Shown here piece after piece: positions 33,575 through 42,249 of a stretch of 64,000 bases of DNA. This DNA comes from Blastococcus sp. TML/M2B (lineage in GTDB: Bacteria > Actinomycetota > Actinomycetes > Mycobacteriales > Geodermatophilaceae): NCBI RefSeq assembly GCF_016612865.1, contig NZ_JAENZZ010000001.1, forward strand, positions 1,240,001 to 1,304,000, given 5' to 3'. The notes beneath the pieces were generated by a model. It saw only the letters and a program-made list of their open reading frames with translations, had not been told where the DNA came from and did not search any database. A program made the translations under genes and the position numbers. Every line of letters starts with the position of its first letter. Position 1 is the stretch's first letter.

Positions 33575-34486
33575 TCATGCGGCGTTGATGGATGCGCGCC
33601 GGCGGGAGATGGTTCGTTTGGTGGTGGCGAGCTGCTGGGCGATGTCGCGGATGGACTTGCCGCGTTCGGTGAGGCGCCGGACGACCTCCTTTTGCTCAGC
33701 GGGGGTCAGGTGCTCGAGGCGGACGCCGTCGCCCGCGAGGGCGCGCTCGATGGCGATCTCGTCGAGGTCGTCGTCCTTCTCTACGCGTCCAGCGTGGTTT
33801 TGCGGCTCTGGGTCGGTGTCGATGTCGTCCCAGGCCAGAGGTGGCAGCCAGCCGCGTTCGGCGGCGAAGGCACGGGCGCCGTCGGCGGCGGCGTGCTGGT
33901 CGACGGTGGAGCGTGGTGGGCGCAGGTTCCACAGCTGTTCGTAGAGGTCGCTGACGTCCTGGGCGGTCTGCGCGGTGACGGAGTCGCTGAGCATGCTCCG
34001 TCGGAGCCCGGCGGAGCGTCGGCCGAGCCTGGCGGCCAGCTCGTCGTGGGGCCATCCAACGGCGATCAGGGCCTGCAGCCGTCGACGAGTGCCCGTGGCG
34101 ACGACGTGACTGCGCGGCGCCCGGTTCGCCTGGTCGACGCGAACGCGCAAGACCTGGTGGGCGGTGTCGGGCCGGACGCGCTGGATGCCTGGGTGGCCGT
34201 CGCGGCCCGGGCCAGTCAGCTCGCGGACGTGGCTGGTCGAGATGCCGGCGAGCATGGCGATCTGCTCGACGCCGATGCCGGCGGCGCGTAACGCGCGGAC
34301 GTGCTCGCGCACCGGGGCGGCGTCTACGAACGGCCGCCATCGGCCGAAGGTCTGCGCGCGGTGGACGGCACGGCCGGCCGCGGTGTTGGCGGCAGTGCAG
34401 GCGGTGCATCGGCAGCGGTCCTTCACGTAGGCGGCACGGGTGCCGTGCACATGCCGAGCACGCGGATGGTTGCAGTCCCGCGTCAC
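33575..34486 (-). CDS. helix-turn-helix protein of the element's right end
   Basis: 303 residues. The N-terminus holds Cys/His pairs (D-C-N-H, D-R-C-R-C-T-A-C-T-A-A-N) suggestive of a zinc site; the middle has V-E-Q-I-A-M-L-A-G-I-S-T-S-H-V-R-E-L, a clear helix-turn-helix, and the C-terminus a second one (S-I-R-D-I-A-Q-Q-L-A-T-T-K-R-T-I-S-R-R). This plan recurs in actinobacterial phage and plasmid DNA-binding proteins. GTG start overlaps the stop of the small zinc-ribbon gene (GTGA). Likely a regulator of the element; no target site is visible. Confidence 0.7.
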   Translation of the reverse strand: MTRDCNHPRARHVHGTRAAYVKDRCRCTACTAANTAAGRAVHRAQTFGRWRPFVDAAPVREHVRALRAAGIGVEQIAMLAGISTSHVRELTGPGRDGHPGIQRVRPDTAHQVLRVRVDQANRAPRSHVVATGTRRRLQALIAVGWPHDELAARLGRRSAGLRRSMLSDSVTAQTAQDVSDLYEQLWNLRPPRSTVDQHAAADGARAFAAERGWLPPLAWDDIDTDPEPQNHAGRVEKDDDLDEIAIERALAGDGVRLEHLTPAEQKEVVRRLTERGKSIRDIAQQLATTKRTISRRRASINAA

Positions 34487-34641
34487 CCGGCCCTTCGCGC
34501 GCGCTGGACACGGCGACGTGCGCGCTCCATGGCCTGCTGGTGCTTCGCACAAGAATGGCGCGCGTGGTGGACGTCGGCCAGGGCGTGGCTGGCGTACGTG
34601 CCGCTGTAGCCGCAGGCCGGGCATGTCCGGGTGGCGCTCAT
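34483..34641 (-). CDS. 52-residue zinc-ribbon-like protein
   Basis: A very short protein with C-P-A-C-G-Y and, 20 residues on, H-A-R-H-S-C, which can bind one zinc. The ATG overlaps the stop of the preceding gene (ATGA) and its TGA overlaps the GTG of the next (GTGA), so it is translationally coupled on both sides, strong support for a real gene despite its size. The basic C-terminus suggests nucleic-acid binding. Confidence 0.6.
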   Translation of the reverse strand: MSATRTCPACGYSGTYASHALADVHHARHSCAKHQQAMERARRRVQRARRAG

Positions 34642-35027
34642 GCCCCGCCCCATGGACATCCGGCGACCGGCTGACCGGTGTGGCCACGACCGGGTACGCC
34701 GGCCCTGGCAAGGACGTCTTCGATCCAGTCGGTGCGGAGGCTGCCGGCGTCTCCGACGTGGTCGTCGAAGGCCATGGCCGTGAACTGCTGGGCGACGGCG
34801 GCCCACTCCCGGTCGGACAGGGGCCGCTCGAGGTGAGCTTCGACAGTGGGCCGGTCGACGTAAGCGATGCTGGCGCCGATGACGTCGGCCAAGTCGGTGA
34901 GCAGCCGGTGGGTGTCGCCGCCATAGCTGTCGACGAAGGCCTGCAGCACGGCGCGGCAAGCTGAGACGGCGTGGGACGGTGCCGGCGCAGGGGCTGCCGC
35001 TGTCCGTCGTCTCGGCTGACCGCACAT
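34638..35027 (-). CDS. small acidic protein heading the right-end trio, unknown
   Basis: 129 residues with a Pro/Ala-rich start, then an alpha-helical acidic domain (S-Y-G-G-D-T-H-R-L-L-T-D-L-A-D-V, later P-L-S-D-R-E-W-A-A-V). No family is recognised. It begins a three-gene coupled unit with the zinc-ribbon and helix-turn-helix genes, pointing to a shared role in element control. It diverges from the IF2_N-domain gene across about 220 bases that should hold both promoters. Confidence 0.55.
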   Translation of the reverse strand: MCGQPRRRTAAAPAPAPSHAVSACRAVLQAFVDSYGGDTHRLLTDLADVIGASIAYVDRPTVEAHLERPLSDREWAAVAQQFTAMAFDDHVGDAGSLRTDWIEDVLARAGVPGRGHTGQPVAGCPWGGA

Positions 35028-35245
35028 CCCTGCTCCCGCTGGTGAGTAGTCGCTCTCACCGGGAGAAGGCGCTATTCAGAGCGGTTTAGTGACACCTCGT
35101 CGAGAGTGAGGAGAAGTCGCGGGGCATGGGAGAGATGGCTCCTCATCGGAGTGTCGGGCGAGTAGCCCGTGGAGTTGTCGTACAGGTGTGCGAGCCTCGG
35201 AGGCGTCTTGTCCATCCGCAGTTCGCTCGGAGGGAGCGGCACGGG

Positions 35246-35944
35246 ATGCCAGGTAAGGCACGCGTACACGAACTCGCCAAGGAGTTCGGAGTCGATAGCA
35301 AGACACTGCTCGCCAAGCTCAAGGAGCTGGGCTTCTTCGTGAAGTCAGCGTCCAGCCTCGTAGAGGCGCCGGTGGCCCGACAGCTTCGGGAGTGCTTCCC
35401 GCACGCCCAACGGTCAACCTCGCCGCCAGGTCGTCCAGCTCCGCGATCAGCGGTGCAGGGGCACGCTGCGCCGTTGCCGCCCGTGAGACGGACGTCGTCT
35501 GCGCTACCACCACGGCCGCAGCCGCTGCCCGCCTTGCCGAGCCGTCGACCCAGGCGTGAGTGGTATCGCGGAACCCCGCCGGAGGGGCTCACCAAGTACC
35601 TGCTCGATCACTACGTCGTCTGGCGGCGGGATCCGGAGGGGAAGTCACCGGGTGGCTCCTGCTCCTACTTCGATGACGAGGTCCGCCAGGCGAGAGACCT
35701 CTCGGCCGAGTGGGCGCCGACTCTCTTCGATGGCCTCGAGTTCGCGGACATCGCGCGGTGGGTGAGGGAGGGTGCGCCTGCCAAGTACGCGGGCGATCTG
35801 TACCGAGCGGGCGTCCGGCCGGAGGAGCTCAGTTGGTCGTACGAGGACCGAGGCGCCGAACCCCTGAGCATGCGACTGATCCGCGGTCAGTGGACGGTGG
35901 AGATGGTCGTCAACGAGGTCGAGCGACGGCGACAACTGGGGTGA
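35246..35944 (+). CDS. IF2_N-domain protein with unknown C-terminal domain
   Basis: 232 residues. Residues 1-50 read [15 protein letters not shown] and L-L-A-K-L-K-E-L-G, the small N-terminal domain of translation initiation factor IF-2, here without the GTPase. A Pro-rich linker (55-115) joins it to a Trp/Tyr-rich acidic domain (about 120-232) with no match I know. ATG has an AGGGAG site. It is the last gene before the attachment site. IF2_N may be used as a nucleic-acid or ribosome-targeting module; the role is not known. Confidence 0.65.
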   Translation: MPGKARVHELAKEFGVDSKTLLAKLKELGFFVKSASSLVEAPVARQLRECFPHAQRSTSPPGRPAPRSAVQGHAAPLPPVRRTSSALPPRPQPLPALPSRRPRREWYRGTPPEGLTKYLLDHYVVWRRDPEGKSPGGSCSYFDDEVRQARDLSAEWAPTLFDGLEFADIARWVREGAPAKYAGDLYRAGVRPEELSWSYEDRGAEPLSMRLIRGQWTVEMVVNEVERRRQLG

Positions 35945-36146
35945 CGCGGCGCTGGCCCGCCTCGCCAGCGGTGAAGCGGGCCAGCGCCGCCTTGGCGTAT
36001 CACCGTCGCGGGGCCTGGCGACAGGGACTCTTTAGGCACCCAATACTCCCGTGCCCAGCCGTCACGAGCCGTCGCAGCCAACGCTTCGCACCGGCTCTGA
36101 CCTGCGAATTCAGCGCTGTCCAACGCGAGCAAGCGCCTCAAGATCA

Positions 36147-36185
36147 AATCGCAGGGTTACTGGTTCAAGTCCAGTCGGGGGAGCA
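36147..36185 (+). other. 3' end of a tRNA-Asn gene: attachment site of the element
   Basis: The sequence from AATCGCAGGGTTACTGG to CGGGGGAGCA matches the anticodon-stem 3' side, variable loop, T-arm (ACTGG-TTCAAGT-CCAGT) and acceptor 3' strand of a bacterial tRNA-Asn. The upstream 5' half of the tRNA is missing, so this is not a working tRNA. Such 3'-end duplications mark integration by tyrosine recombinases. It separates mobile-type genes on the left from chromosomal genes on the right. The rest of the surrounding gap (35,945-36,336) shows no gene. Confidence 0.75.
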
Positions 36186-36336
36186 CTCCGGCCCTTGGTC
36201 CCCGCGTCGAGCGGACCGAGGGCTTCGTGCTTTCCGGGGCGAGCCGTTCGATCTGTACTCGGCGCAGCTCGTATCGCTCTGTGTTCCTGCTGGTCAGAAG
36301 CCGAGAACTGTCGTACCCCCTCCGTAGCTTGGAGGC

Positions 36337-37908
36337 ATGACATCGGGCGTCGGGATCGCGGTCGGGGTGAGCCTCGAGCCGATCGACGCCGCGCCGTGGC
36401 CCGAGGACCTCGTCGACCCGGACGCCACATCGGACGTCGAGCCGCTGGCGGCCTGGTTGCCGCGCCGGCGCACGTCCGCCGAGTCGGCGTCACTGCTCCA
36501 GCAGATCACCGCCGCTGAGGCGCAGCTGGCCGCGCTGAAGCTCGATCTGGTGCTCGACATCGCGGCGGAGCGCCCCGCACCCGCGGACCCCCGCCCCGGC
36601 GAGGCCCGCGCCGCCGACGTGGGTCCGCCGGGCACCAGCGAGTTCGCCCTCGACGAGCTGGCGCTGGTGCTCAACACGAGCCGCACGGCCGCGGTGACGC
36701 TGTTCGACCAGGGGCACGTCCTCGCCACGCGGCTGCCCGCGACCCGGGCCGAACTGGCCACCGGGCGGCTGGACTGGCCCCGGGCCCGGGCGATCGCCGC
36801 CGAACTGGGCCGCCCCGCCGATGAGACCGACCCGGTGATCGTCGCCGCGGTGGAGGCGGCCGTCCTGCCGGTCGCCACCGAGCTGTCGGTGCGGCAGCTC
36901 CGCGAACTCGTCCGGCGCGAGCTCGCCGCCCGCGACGCGGAGGCAGCCGACCGGCGGCGCGAGCAGGCGCGGAAGGCTGCGGACGTCGGCGTGCGCAACC
37001 TCGGCAACGGCATGAGCGAGCTGACCATGCTGATGCCGCACCCCGAGGCGCGCGCCTGCCGGCAGGCCCTCGACGCGCACGCCCGCGAAGCGCAGGCGGC
37101 GGGGGACCGGCGGCCGATCGGCCTGCTCCGCGTCGGCGCCGGCATCGACCTCATCCTTCGCCCGTGGCAGGAGCAGCCCGCGGTCACCGCGCACCTGACC
37201 GTGGTCGCCCCGCTCGGCGCGCTCACCGCCGGCCGCTTCCTCGCCGACGGCGCACCCCTCCCGGCGGCCTTCCGCCCGTCCGCGGGCAACCCAGCCCCGG
37301 TGGGGGAGGTCGACGGCGAGGCCGTCACCGCTGCCCACCTGCGCGAGTTGCTCCAGCAGCTCGACGCGCTCTGCCCCGGCGGGCTGCAGGCGCCCACCGG
37401 CGGCCGCCTCGACCTCGCGGTCACCGACGACGGCGGGCGCCTCCTCGCCGTCCTCGGCAGGGGAGAGCTCGATCGCCTCGCCACCCGCGGCTGCCCGAGC
37501 CACCCGGACGGCACGTGCGGCTGCCCGCTGACCGGGCCGCCTCCGGCCGTCGATCGCTACAGCCCGTCGGCGACGCAGCGGCGCTTCCTCACCACCCGCG
37601 ACCGGACCTGCCGCCACCCCGGCTGCTCGGGCCGCGCCGCCTGGGCCGACCTCGACCACGTCCTCGCCCACGGTGCGGGCGGGGTGACCGACTGCTCGAA
37701 CCTCTGCTGCCTCTGCCGCCGCCACCACCGGCTCAAGACCTTCGCCGAGGGCTGGGCGCACACCCTGGGCGACGACGGCGTGCTCACCGTCATCACGCCG
37801 TCCGGCGTCACCCGGATCAGCCGACCACCCGGGTGGCGCGTGCTCCGCGAGCCACCTGCCCCGCCACCGGCACCACCACCGCCGGACGAGGACCCACCGC
37901 CGTTCTGA
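36337..37908 (+). CDS. DUF222/HNH endonuclease-domain protein
   Basis: 523 residues. A helical DUF222 region (about 45-330) is followed by a C-terminal HNH domain: C-R-H-P-G-C, then D-L-D-H-V-L-A-H-G and C-C-L-C-R-R-H-H-R-L-K. This protein type is present in many copies in Geodermatophilaceae and mycobacterial relatives; its role is unsettled, possibly a domesticated or mobile nuclease. First gene right of the attachment site. The Pro-rich tail is common in the family. It converges with the next operon, the stops 18 bases apart. Confidence 0.85.
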   Translation: MTSGVGIAVGVSLEPIDAAPWPEDLVDPDATSDVEPLAAWLPRRRTSAESASLLQQITAAEAQLAALKLDLVLDIAAERPAPADPRPGEARAADVGPPGTSEFALDELALVLNTSRTAAVTLFDQGHVLATRLPATRAELATGRLDWPRARAIAAELGRPADETDPVIVAAVEAAVLPVATELSVRQLRELVRRELAARDAEAADRRREQARKAADVGVRNLGNGMSELTMLMPHPEARACRQALDAHAREAQAAGDRRPIGLLRVGAGIDLILRPWQEQPAVTAHLTVVAPLGALTAGRFLADGAPLPAAFRPSAGNPAPVGEVDGEAVTAAHLRELLQQLDALCPGGLQAPTGGRLDLAVTDDGGRLLAVLGRGELDRLATRGCPSHPDGTCGCPLTGPPPAVDRYSPSATQRRFLTTRDRTCRHPGCSGRAAWADLDHVLAHGAGGVTDCSNLCCLCRRHHRLKTFAEGWAHTLGDDGVLTVITPSGVTRISRPPGWRVLREPPAPPPAPPPPDEDPPPF

Positions 37909-37926
37909 CGCGTGGCCGGACCGACC

Positions 37927-39294
37927 TCAGCCGGGGAGGGTCAGGTGCCGCGGGTTCGCGACCAGCAGCCGGTCGCGGACCCCGGCCCGCACCACGTCGA
38001 GCACCTCGTCCCAGCGCCCGTCGAGAGCGCCGCTGGTGATCGCGCGGCTGAGCGCCGCGTCGTCGGCACAGCCGAGCTCGTCCAGCGCGGCCCGGTGCCG
38101 GGCCCGGGCAGCACCGCCCAGCCGGAGCTCCCGCTCCACCATGGCCAGCACGTTGTCGGCGACCCGGGCGTGGAACGCGGTGCGTCCGGTGATCTCCGGC
38201 CGGACGGAGCCGGTCAGGAAGGTCCGGGTCGCGGCCACGAGCTCCGCCGCCGTCGGCCGGCCGTAGAGCTCGAGGCCGTCCTCCGGTGCCTCGGCAACGG
38301 CGTCCGACGGCTCCGCCAGGCCCAGGGCGAGCAGGACGTCAAACTCCTGCTCGCAGGCCCGGCGCCCGATCGCGGCGAACTCGACCGACGGCTCGGCGCC
38401 CGAGAGGTGACGCTCGGCCATGACCCGGCACATCAGCCCCCACCGCACGGTGGCATGCAGCTCCCACCACCGCAGCTGCTCCGCCGTCGGCCGCCACCCG
38501 GCCACCTCGGCGTAGGCGTCCAGCAGCTGCTCCCGGGTGCCCACCCCGCCGGCCGGCAGCGGCGAGCCGAAGCGCCACACCTTCGCGCAGAGCCAGCCGA
38601 GGTCCTCCAGCGGATCGCCGATGTGCACCAGCTCCCAGTCCAGGACGGCGGCCAGCCCCTCGGGCCCGATCATCAGGTTGCCCAGCCGGTAGTCGCCGTG
38701 CACCAGTGCCGTCGGGCCCGGCGCCGGCCGGTTCTCCGCCAGCCACCGCAGACCCAGTGCCAGGCCCGGCGGCGGTGGCGGCGCGTCGCCGAGGTAGTCC
38801 AGGCGCAGCCGGACGAGCGGATCGCCGGCGGCATCGACACCGGGCAGCGCGTCGAGGGGGACGGCGTGCAGCCGGGCCAGCACCGCGCCCAGCTCGGCCA
38901 CCAGCCGCGGCCGGACGGCTGCGAACTGCTCGTCCCGCAGCAGCCGCCGGGGGATCGTCTCGCCCTCGACGCGGCCCATGACCAGGTAGCTGTGCCCGAG
39001 CGCGCCGCCGTCGTCCCCCACGTCGACCACCTCGGGAACCGGCACCCCCGCCCGGGCGGCCGCCGCCATGGCCACGCCCTCGACGCGCAGGGCCACGCCA
39101 CCGGTGCCCGCCCCGCTGCGCAGGATCAGCTCCCGACGGGAACCGTCGGCCCCCTCCGCCGTGAACGCCCAAGTCTCCCGGCTCGCCCCGCCGGACAGCC
39201 GCGCCAGTCCGTGCACGCGCACGGCCGAGCCCGCCAGCGCGGACAGCCGGTCCGCCAGCCGGGCGGTCAGGTCCTCCACGGACGAGCCGGTCAC
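37927..39294 (-). CDS. APH-type phosphotransferase with DUF6285 tail
   Basis: 455 residues. The kinase-like part carries V-H-G-D-Y-R-L-G-N (catalytic loop, about 197-205) and L-D-W-E-L-V-H-I-G-D-P (metal loop). The last ~110 residues form a DUF6285-type helical domain. Proteins like this sit with acyl-CoA dehydrogenases and are thought to phosphorylate hydroxyacyl substrates, as in the ACAD10/11 route for 4-hydroxy acids; substrate unknown here. GTG start overlaps the stop of the upstream acyl-CoA dehydrogenase (GTGA), so the two are coupled. Confidence 0.75.
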   Translation of the reverse strand: MTGSSVEDLTARLADRLSALAGSAVRVHGLARLSGGASRETWAFTAEGADGSRRELILRSGAGTGGVALRVEGVAMAAAARAGVPVPEVVDVGDDGGALGHSYLVMGRVEGETIPRRLLRDEQFAAVRPRLVAELGAVLARLHAVPLDALPGVDAAGDPLVRLRLDYLGDAPPPPPGLALGLRWLAENRPAPGPTALVHGDYRLGNLMIGPEGLAAVLDWELVHIGDPLEDLGWLCAKVWRFGSPLPAGGVGTREQLLDAYAEVAGWRPTAEQLRWWELHATVRWGLMCRVMAERHLSGAEPSVEFAAIGRRACEQEFDVLLALGLAEPSDAVAEAPEDGLELYGRPTAAELVAATRTFLTGSVRPEITGRTAFHARVADNVLAMVERELRLGGAARARHRAALDELGCADDAALSRAITSGALDGRWDEVLDVVRAGVRDRLLVANPRHLTLPG

Positions 39295-40548
39295 CGCAGG
39301 AAGCCGAACAGCTGCCCGGCCACCCGCCGCATCTGGATCTCCTCGGCCCCCTCCGTGATCCGGTACCGGCGGTGGTGCCGGTAGATGTGCTCGAAGGGCA
39401 GGTGCCGGCTGTAGCCCATCCCGCCGTGCACCTGCATCGCCCGGTCGGCGGCGTCGCAGACCAGCCGGTTGGCGCGGTAGTTGCACATCGACACCCGGTG
39501 GCCGATCGAGACGGCCGGCTCGCCATGCGCGGCGAGCTCGTCCATCTCGACCGCCGTCCGCCGGATCAGCGTGCGCAGCAGCTCCGCCTCGGTGTGCAGC
39601 TCGACCAGCGGGAACTGGATCGCCTGCCGCTCGGACAGCGGCTTGCCGAAACGTGACCCGCTGCCTGGCGTACCGGACCGACTCGTCGATGCAGTACTGC
39701 GCGGCGCCCACGCCGGAGGCGGCCTGCCGGATCCGGTTCTCGTGCACGAAGGTCTGGGCCACCGCCAGCCCCTCGCCCTCGGCCCCCAGGATCGCCGAGT
39801 CGGGCACCCGCACCCCGTCGAGCTCCACCTCGCCGTGGTCGGTGGGCATGTTGAGCGTCCACCAGTAGAAGGGCACGGAGAAGCCGGGGCTGTCGGTCGG
39901 GACGAGGAAGGCGGTGATGCCGCGCGCGGCGCCCGGTTCTCCCGACGTGCGTGCGAACACGAGGTCGTGGGTCGCGGTGTGCACGCCGGTGTTCCACCGC
40001 TTGCGCCCGTCGATCACCCAGTCGCCGCCCCGACGCACCGCGGTGGTCTCCATCCAGGTGGCGTCGCTGCCGTGGTCGGGCTCGGTCAGCCCGAAGGCGA
40101 GGCCGCGGTCCCCGGCGATCAGCGGCTCGACGAACTCGGCCTTCTGCTCCGGTGTCCCGAACAGGTGCAGCAGCTGCCCGAACACCACGTTCCCCACGAT
40201 GCTGTGCTCGTTCTGCAGGTCGTTGTGCAGCCCGAGCCCGCGGTGCGCCAGGTGCTCGCGGATCACTGCCATGTCGAGGTTGGAGCCGTTCCGGCCGCCG
40301 AGCTCCTCGGGCAGGCTGTAGCGGAAGAAGCCCGCGGCGTCGGCCCTGCGCCGGGCCTCCGCGAGCAGCTCCTCCCAGGCCCGGGTGGGGGTGCCCCCGG
40401 CCTCGACGTCGGTACGGGCGAACTCCCGCCGGTGGTCGAAGAACCGCATGTTGTCGTCCTGCTGCTGCAACGGCTCGATCTCCGCCTCGATGAAGCGGTC
40501 GAGCTCGCCGAGCAGGTCGGTCAGGTGCGTCGGCAGGGAGAAGTCCAC
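39291..40548 (-). CDS. acyl-CoA dehydrogenase, frameshifted
   Basis: The N-terminal and middle domains are clear (G-L-T-E-P-D-H-G-S-D, W-V-I-D-G-R-K-R-W), then the frame is lost after R-Y-A-R-Q-R-V-T-F near base 39,650. The rest (M-D-E-L-A-A-H-G, M-Q-V-H-G-G-M-G-Y-S and E-G-A-E-E-I-Q) continues in the next frame. Deleting one A from the AAA (minus-strand TTT) at 39,650-39,652 restores 418 residues, the usual family length. GTG start with GGAAGG site. The partner kinase suggests an ACAD10/11-like two-enzyme pathway for hydroxylated acyl-CoA. Confidence 0.75.
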
Positions 40549-40629
40549 ATCGATCCTTCCGGGGAACCGGGAGCCGGGGAGCCGTGGGGCGATGTTGACA
40601 TCGACGACGGATCTGCGCAGGCTCCGGGC

Positions 40630-41442
40630 ATGACCCCCGTCACAGCCGGGCCCGACGTCCGCGCTGTGGGCGACGACGCGCAGCCCGTCCGGATGAGCCG
40701 TGCCGGCGACGTGGTGACGCTGACGCTGGCCAACCCGCAGCGCAAGAACGCGATGTCCCACGAGGCCTGGCTCCTGCTGCGCGACTCGCTCGTCGAGGTG
40801 GGCTCCGGCGACGCCCGGGTGCTCGTGGTGACCGGGGCCGGCGACGACTTCTGCGCCGGCGCGGACCTGTCCGCCGTGCGCGGCGGCCGGCCGCCGATGG
40901 CGAACATGGCGGAGGTCAACCAGGCCTGCCTCGCGCTGCACCGGCTGCCGATCCCCACGATCGCGCGGGTGGACGGCGTGGCCGTCGGTGCCGGCATGAA
41001 CCTGGCGCTCGGGTGCGACTTCGTCATCGCCTCCACCCGCGCCCGCTTCTCCGAGATCTTCGCCAAGCGCGGGCTCTCGGTCGACTTCGGCGGCTCGTGG
41101 CTGCTCCCGCGGCTGATCGGGCTGCACCGCGCCAAGGAGCTGGTGCTGCTCGGCGACATGCTCGGCGCCGAGGAGGCCCACCGCTGGGGCCTCGTCCGCG
41201 AGGTCGTCGAGCCGGACGGGCTCGACGCCGCCGTGGACGCGCTGGCCGGCCGGTTGCTGGCCGGGCCGCCCATCGCCATGCGCCAGTCCAAGCGGATGCT
41301 CAACGACTCCTTCGAGGTCGGCCTGGAGCGCGCCCTCGAGGACGAGGCCCGCAGCCAGGAGATCAACTTCGCGACCGACGACGTGCTCGAGGCCGGCCGG
41401 GCGTTCCGCGACAAGCGCGCACCCGTCTTCCGCGGCCGCTGA
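40630..41442 (+). CDS. enoyl-CoA hydratase/isomerase (crotonase fold), PaaG-like
   Basis: 270 residues. Crotonase signature G-V-A-V-G-A-G-M-N-L-A-L-G-C-D and oxyanion-hole loop D-F-C-A-G-A-D-L. The first catalytic Glu of hydratases (C-E-L) is Asn here, and the second region reads S-E-I-F-A-K-R-G-L-S-V-D-F-G-G-S-W-L-L, with Asp where PaaG-type isomerases have theirs. An isomerase or other crotonase activity is therefore more likely than simple hydration. Starts a rightward run with the SDR and second crotonase, divergent from the acyl-CoA dehydrogenase. Confidence 0.85.
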   Translation: MTPVTAGPDVRAVGDDAQPVRMSRAGDVVTLTLANPQRKNAMSHEAWLLLRDSLVEVGSGDARVLVVTGAGDDFCAGADLSAVRGGRPPMANMAEVNQACLALHRLPIPTIARVDGVAVGAGMNLALGCDFVIASTRARFSEIFAKRGLSVDFGGSWLLPRLIGLHRAKELVLLGDMLGAEEAHRWGLVREVVEPDGLDAAVDALAGRLLAGPPIAMRQSKRMLNDSFEVGLERALEDEARSQEINFATDDVLEAGRAFRDKRAPVFRGR

Positions 41443-41463
41443 CCCCCACGAATCGGAGACCCC

Positions 41464-42249
41464 GTGACGACATCCCGCACGCCTGCCCCCGGACCGCTCA
41501 CCGGACGGGTCGCGCTCGTCACCGGCGGAGGCCGGGGCATCGGGGCGGCGATCACCAGCGAGCTGGCGCTGTCCGGAGCGGCCGTCGTCCTCACCTACCG
41601 ACGGGACCGCACGGCGGCCGACGCGCTCGTCGAGGAGCTCACGGGCAAGGGCGCCGCGGTCCTCGCGATCGAGGCCAGCATCGAGGACGGCGAGGCCGGC
41701 GAGCGCGCGGTCGCCGCGGCCGTGGCGGAGTTCGGGTCGCTCGGCATCCTGGTCAGCAACGCGGGCGTCGCCAGCCGGGGGAACGCCGTCGCCGACACCC
41801 CTGCCGAGGAGGTCCGCTGGCTGCTGGAGGTGCACGCGGTCGGGCCGCACCAGCTGGTGCGGGCCGCGCTGCCGCACCTGCGCGAGCAGGAGCGCTCCGA
41901 CGTGGTCTTCATCAGCAGCATCGCCGCGTCCACGTTCGGCCCGCGGGGCGCGCCCTACTCGATGGGCAAGGCCGCGGTGGAGGCGCTCGCGCACACCCTC
42001 GCCCGCGAGGAGCGCGCCTCCGGCATGCGGGTGAACATCGTCGCCCCCGGCCTGGTCGACACCGAGATGGGTCGCCGGCTGGCGCAGGCCACCCGCGCCG
42101 TGTCCGACATCCACGAGCTCGACGCCCGGTCGCCCTTCGGCCGGGTCTGCGCCCCCGAGGACGTGGCGCGCACCGTGCGCTTCCTCGTCGGCCCGGAGAG
42201 CGGCTACGTCAACGATCAGCGGGTCGTCGTCAACGGGGGGACGTTCTGA
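41464..42249 (+). CDS. short-chain dehydrogenase/reductase
   Basis: 261 residues. Rossmann motif T-G-G-G-R-G-I-G at about 20-27, the N-A-G-V segment, catalytic S-S near 147 and Y-S-M-G-K (about 160-164). Typical of FabG-like 3-ketoacyl or hydroxyacyl-CoA dehydrogenases; flanking crotonases suggest the 3-hydroxyacyl step of a beta-oxidation route. GTG start; the stop overlaps the start of the next crotonase gene. Cofactor not clear, as the acidic residue after beta-2 is replaced by Tyr-Arg-Arg, hinting at NADP(H). Confidence 0.88.
   Translation: MTTSRTPAPGPLTGRVALVTGGGRGIGAAITSELALSGAAVVLTYRRDRTAADALVEELTGKGAAVLAIEASIEDGEAGERAVAAAVAEFGSLGILVSNAGVASRGNAVADTPAEEVRWLLEVHAVGPHQLVRAALPHLREQERSDVVFISSIAASTFGPRGAPYSMGKAAVEALAHTLAREERASGMRVNIVAPGLVDTEMGRRLAQATRAVSDIHELDARSPFGRVCAPEDVARTVRFLVGPESGYVNDQRVVVNGGTF

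Noticed and set aside
36147..36185. A functional tRNA-Asn gene
   Set aside because: Only the 3' part is present; the bases upstream do not form the acceptor 5' strand, D-arm or anticodon loop.
37927..42114. A 1395-codon open frame on the minus strand
   Set aside because: It strings together the kinase, part of the dehydrogenase and the antisense of a crotonase and SDR; high GC keeps the shadow frame open. Family motifs identify the separate real genes.
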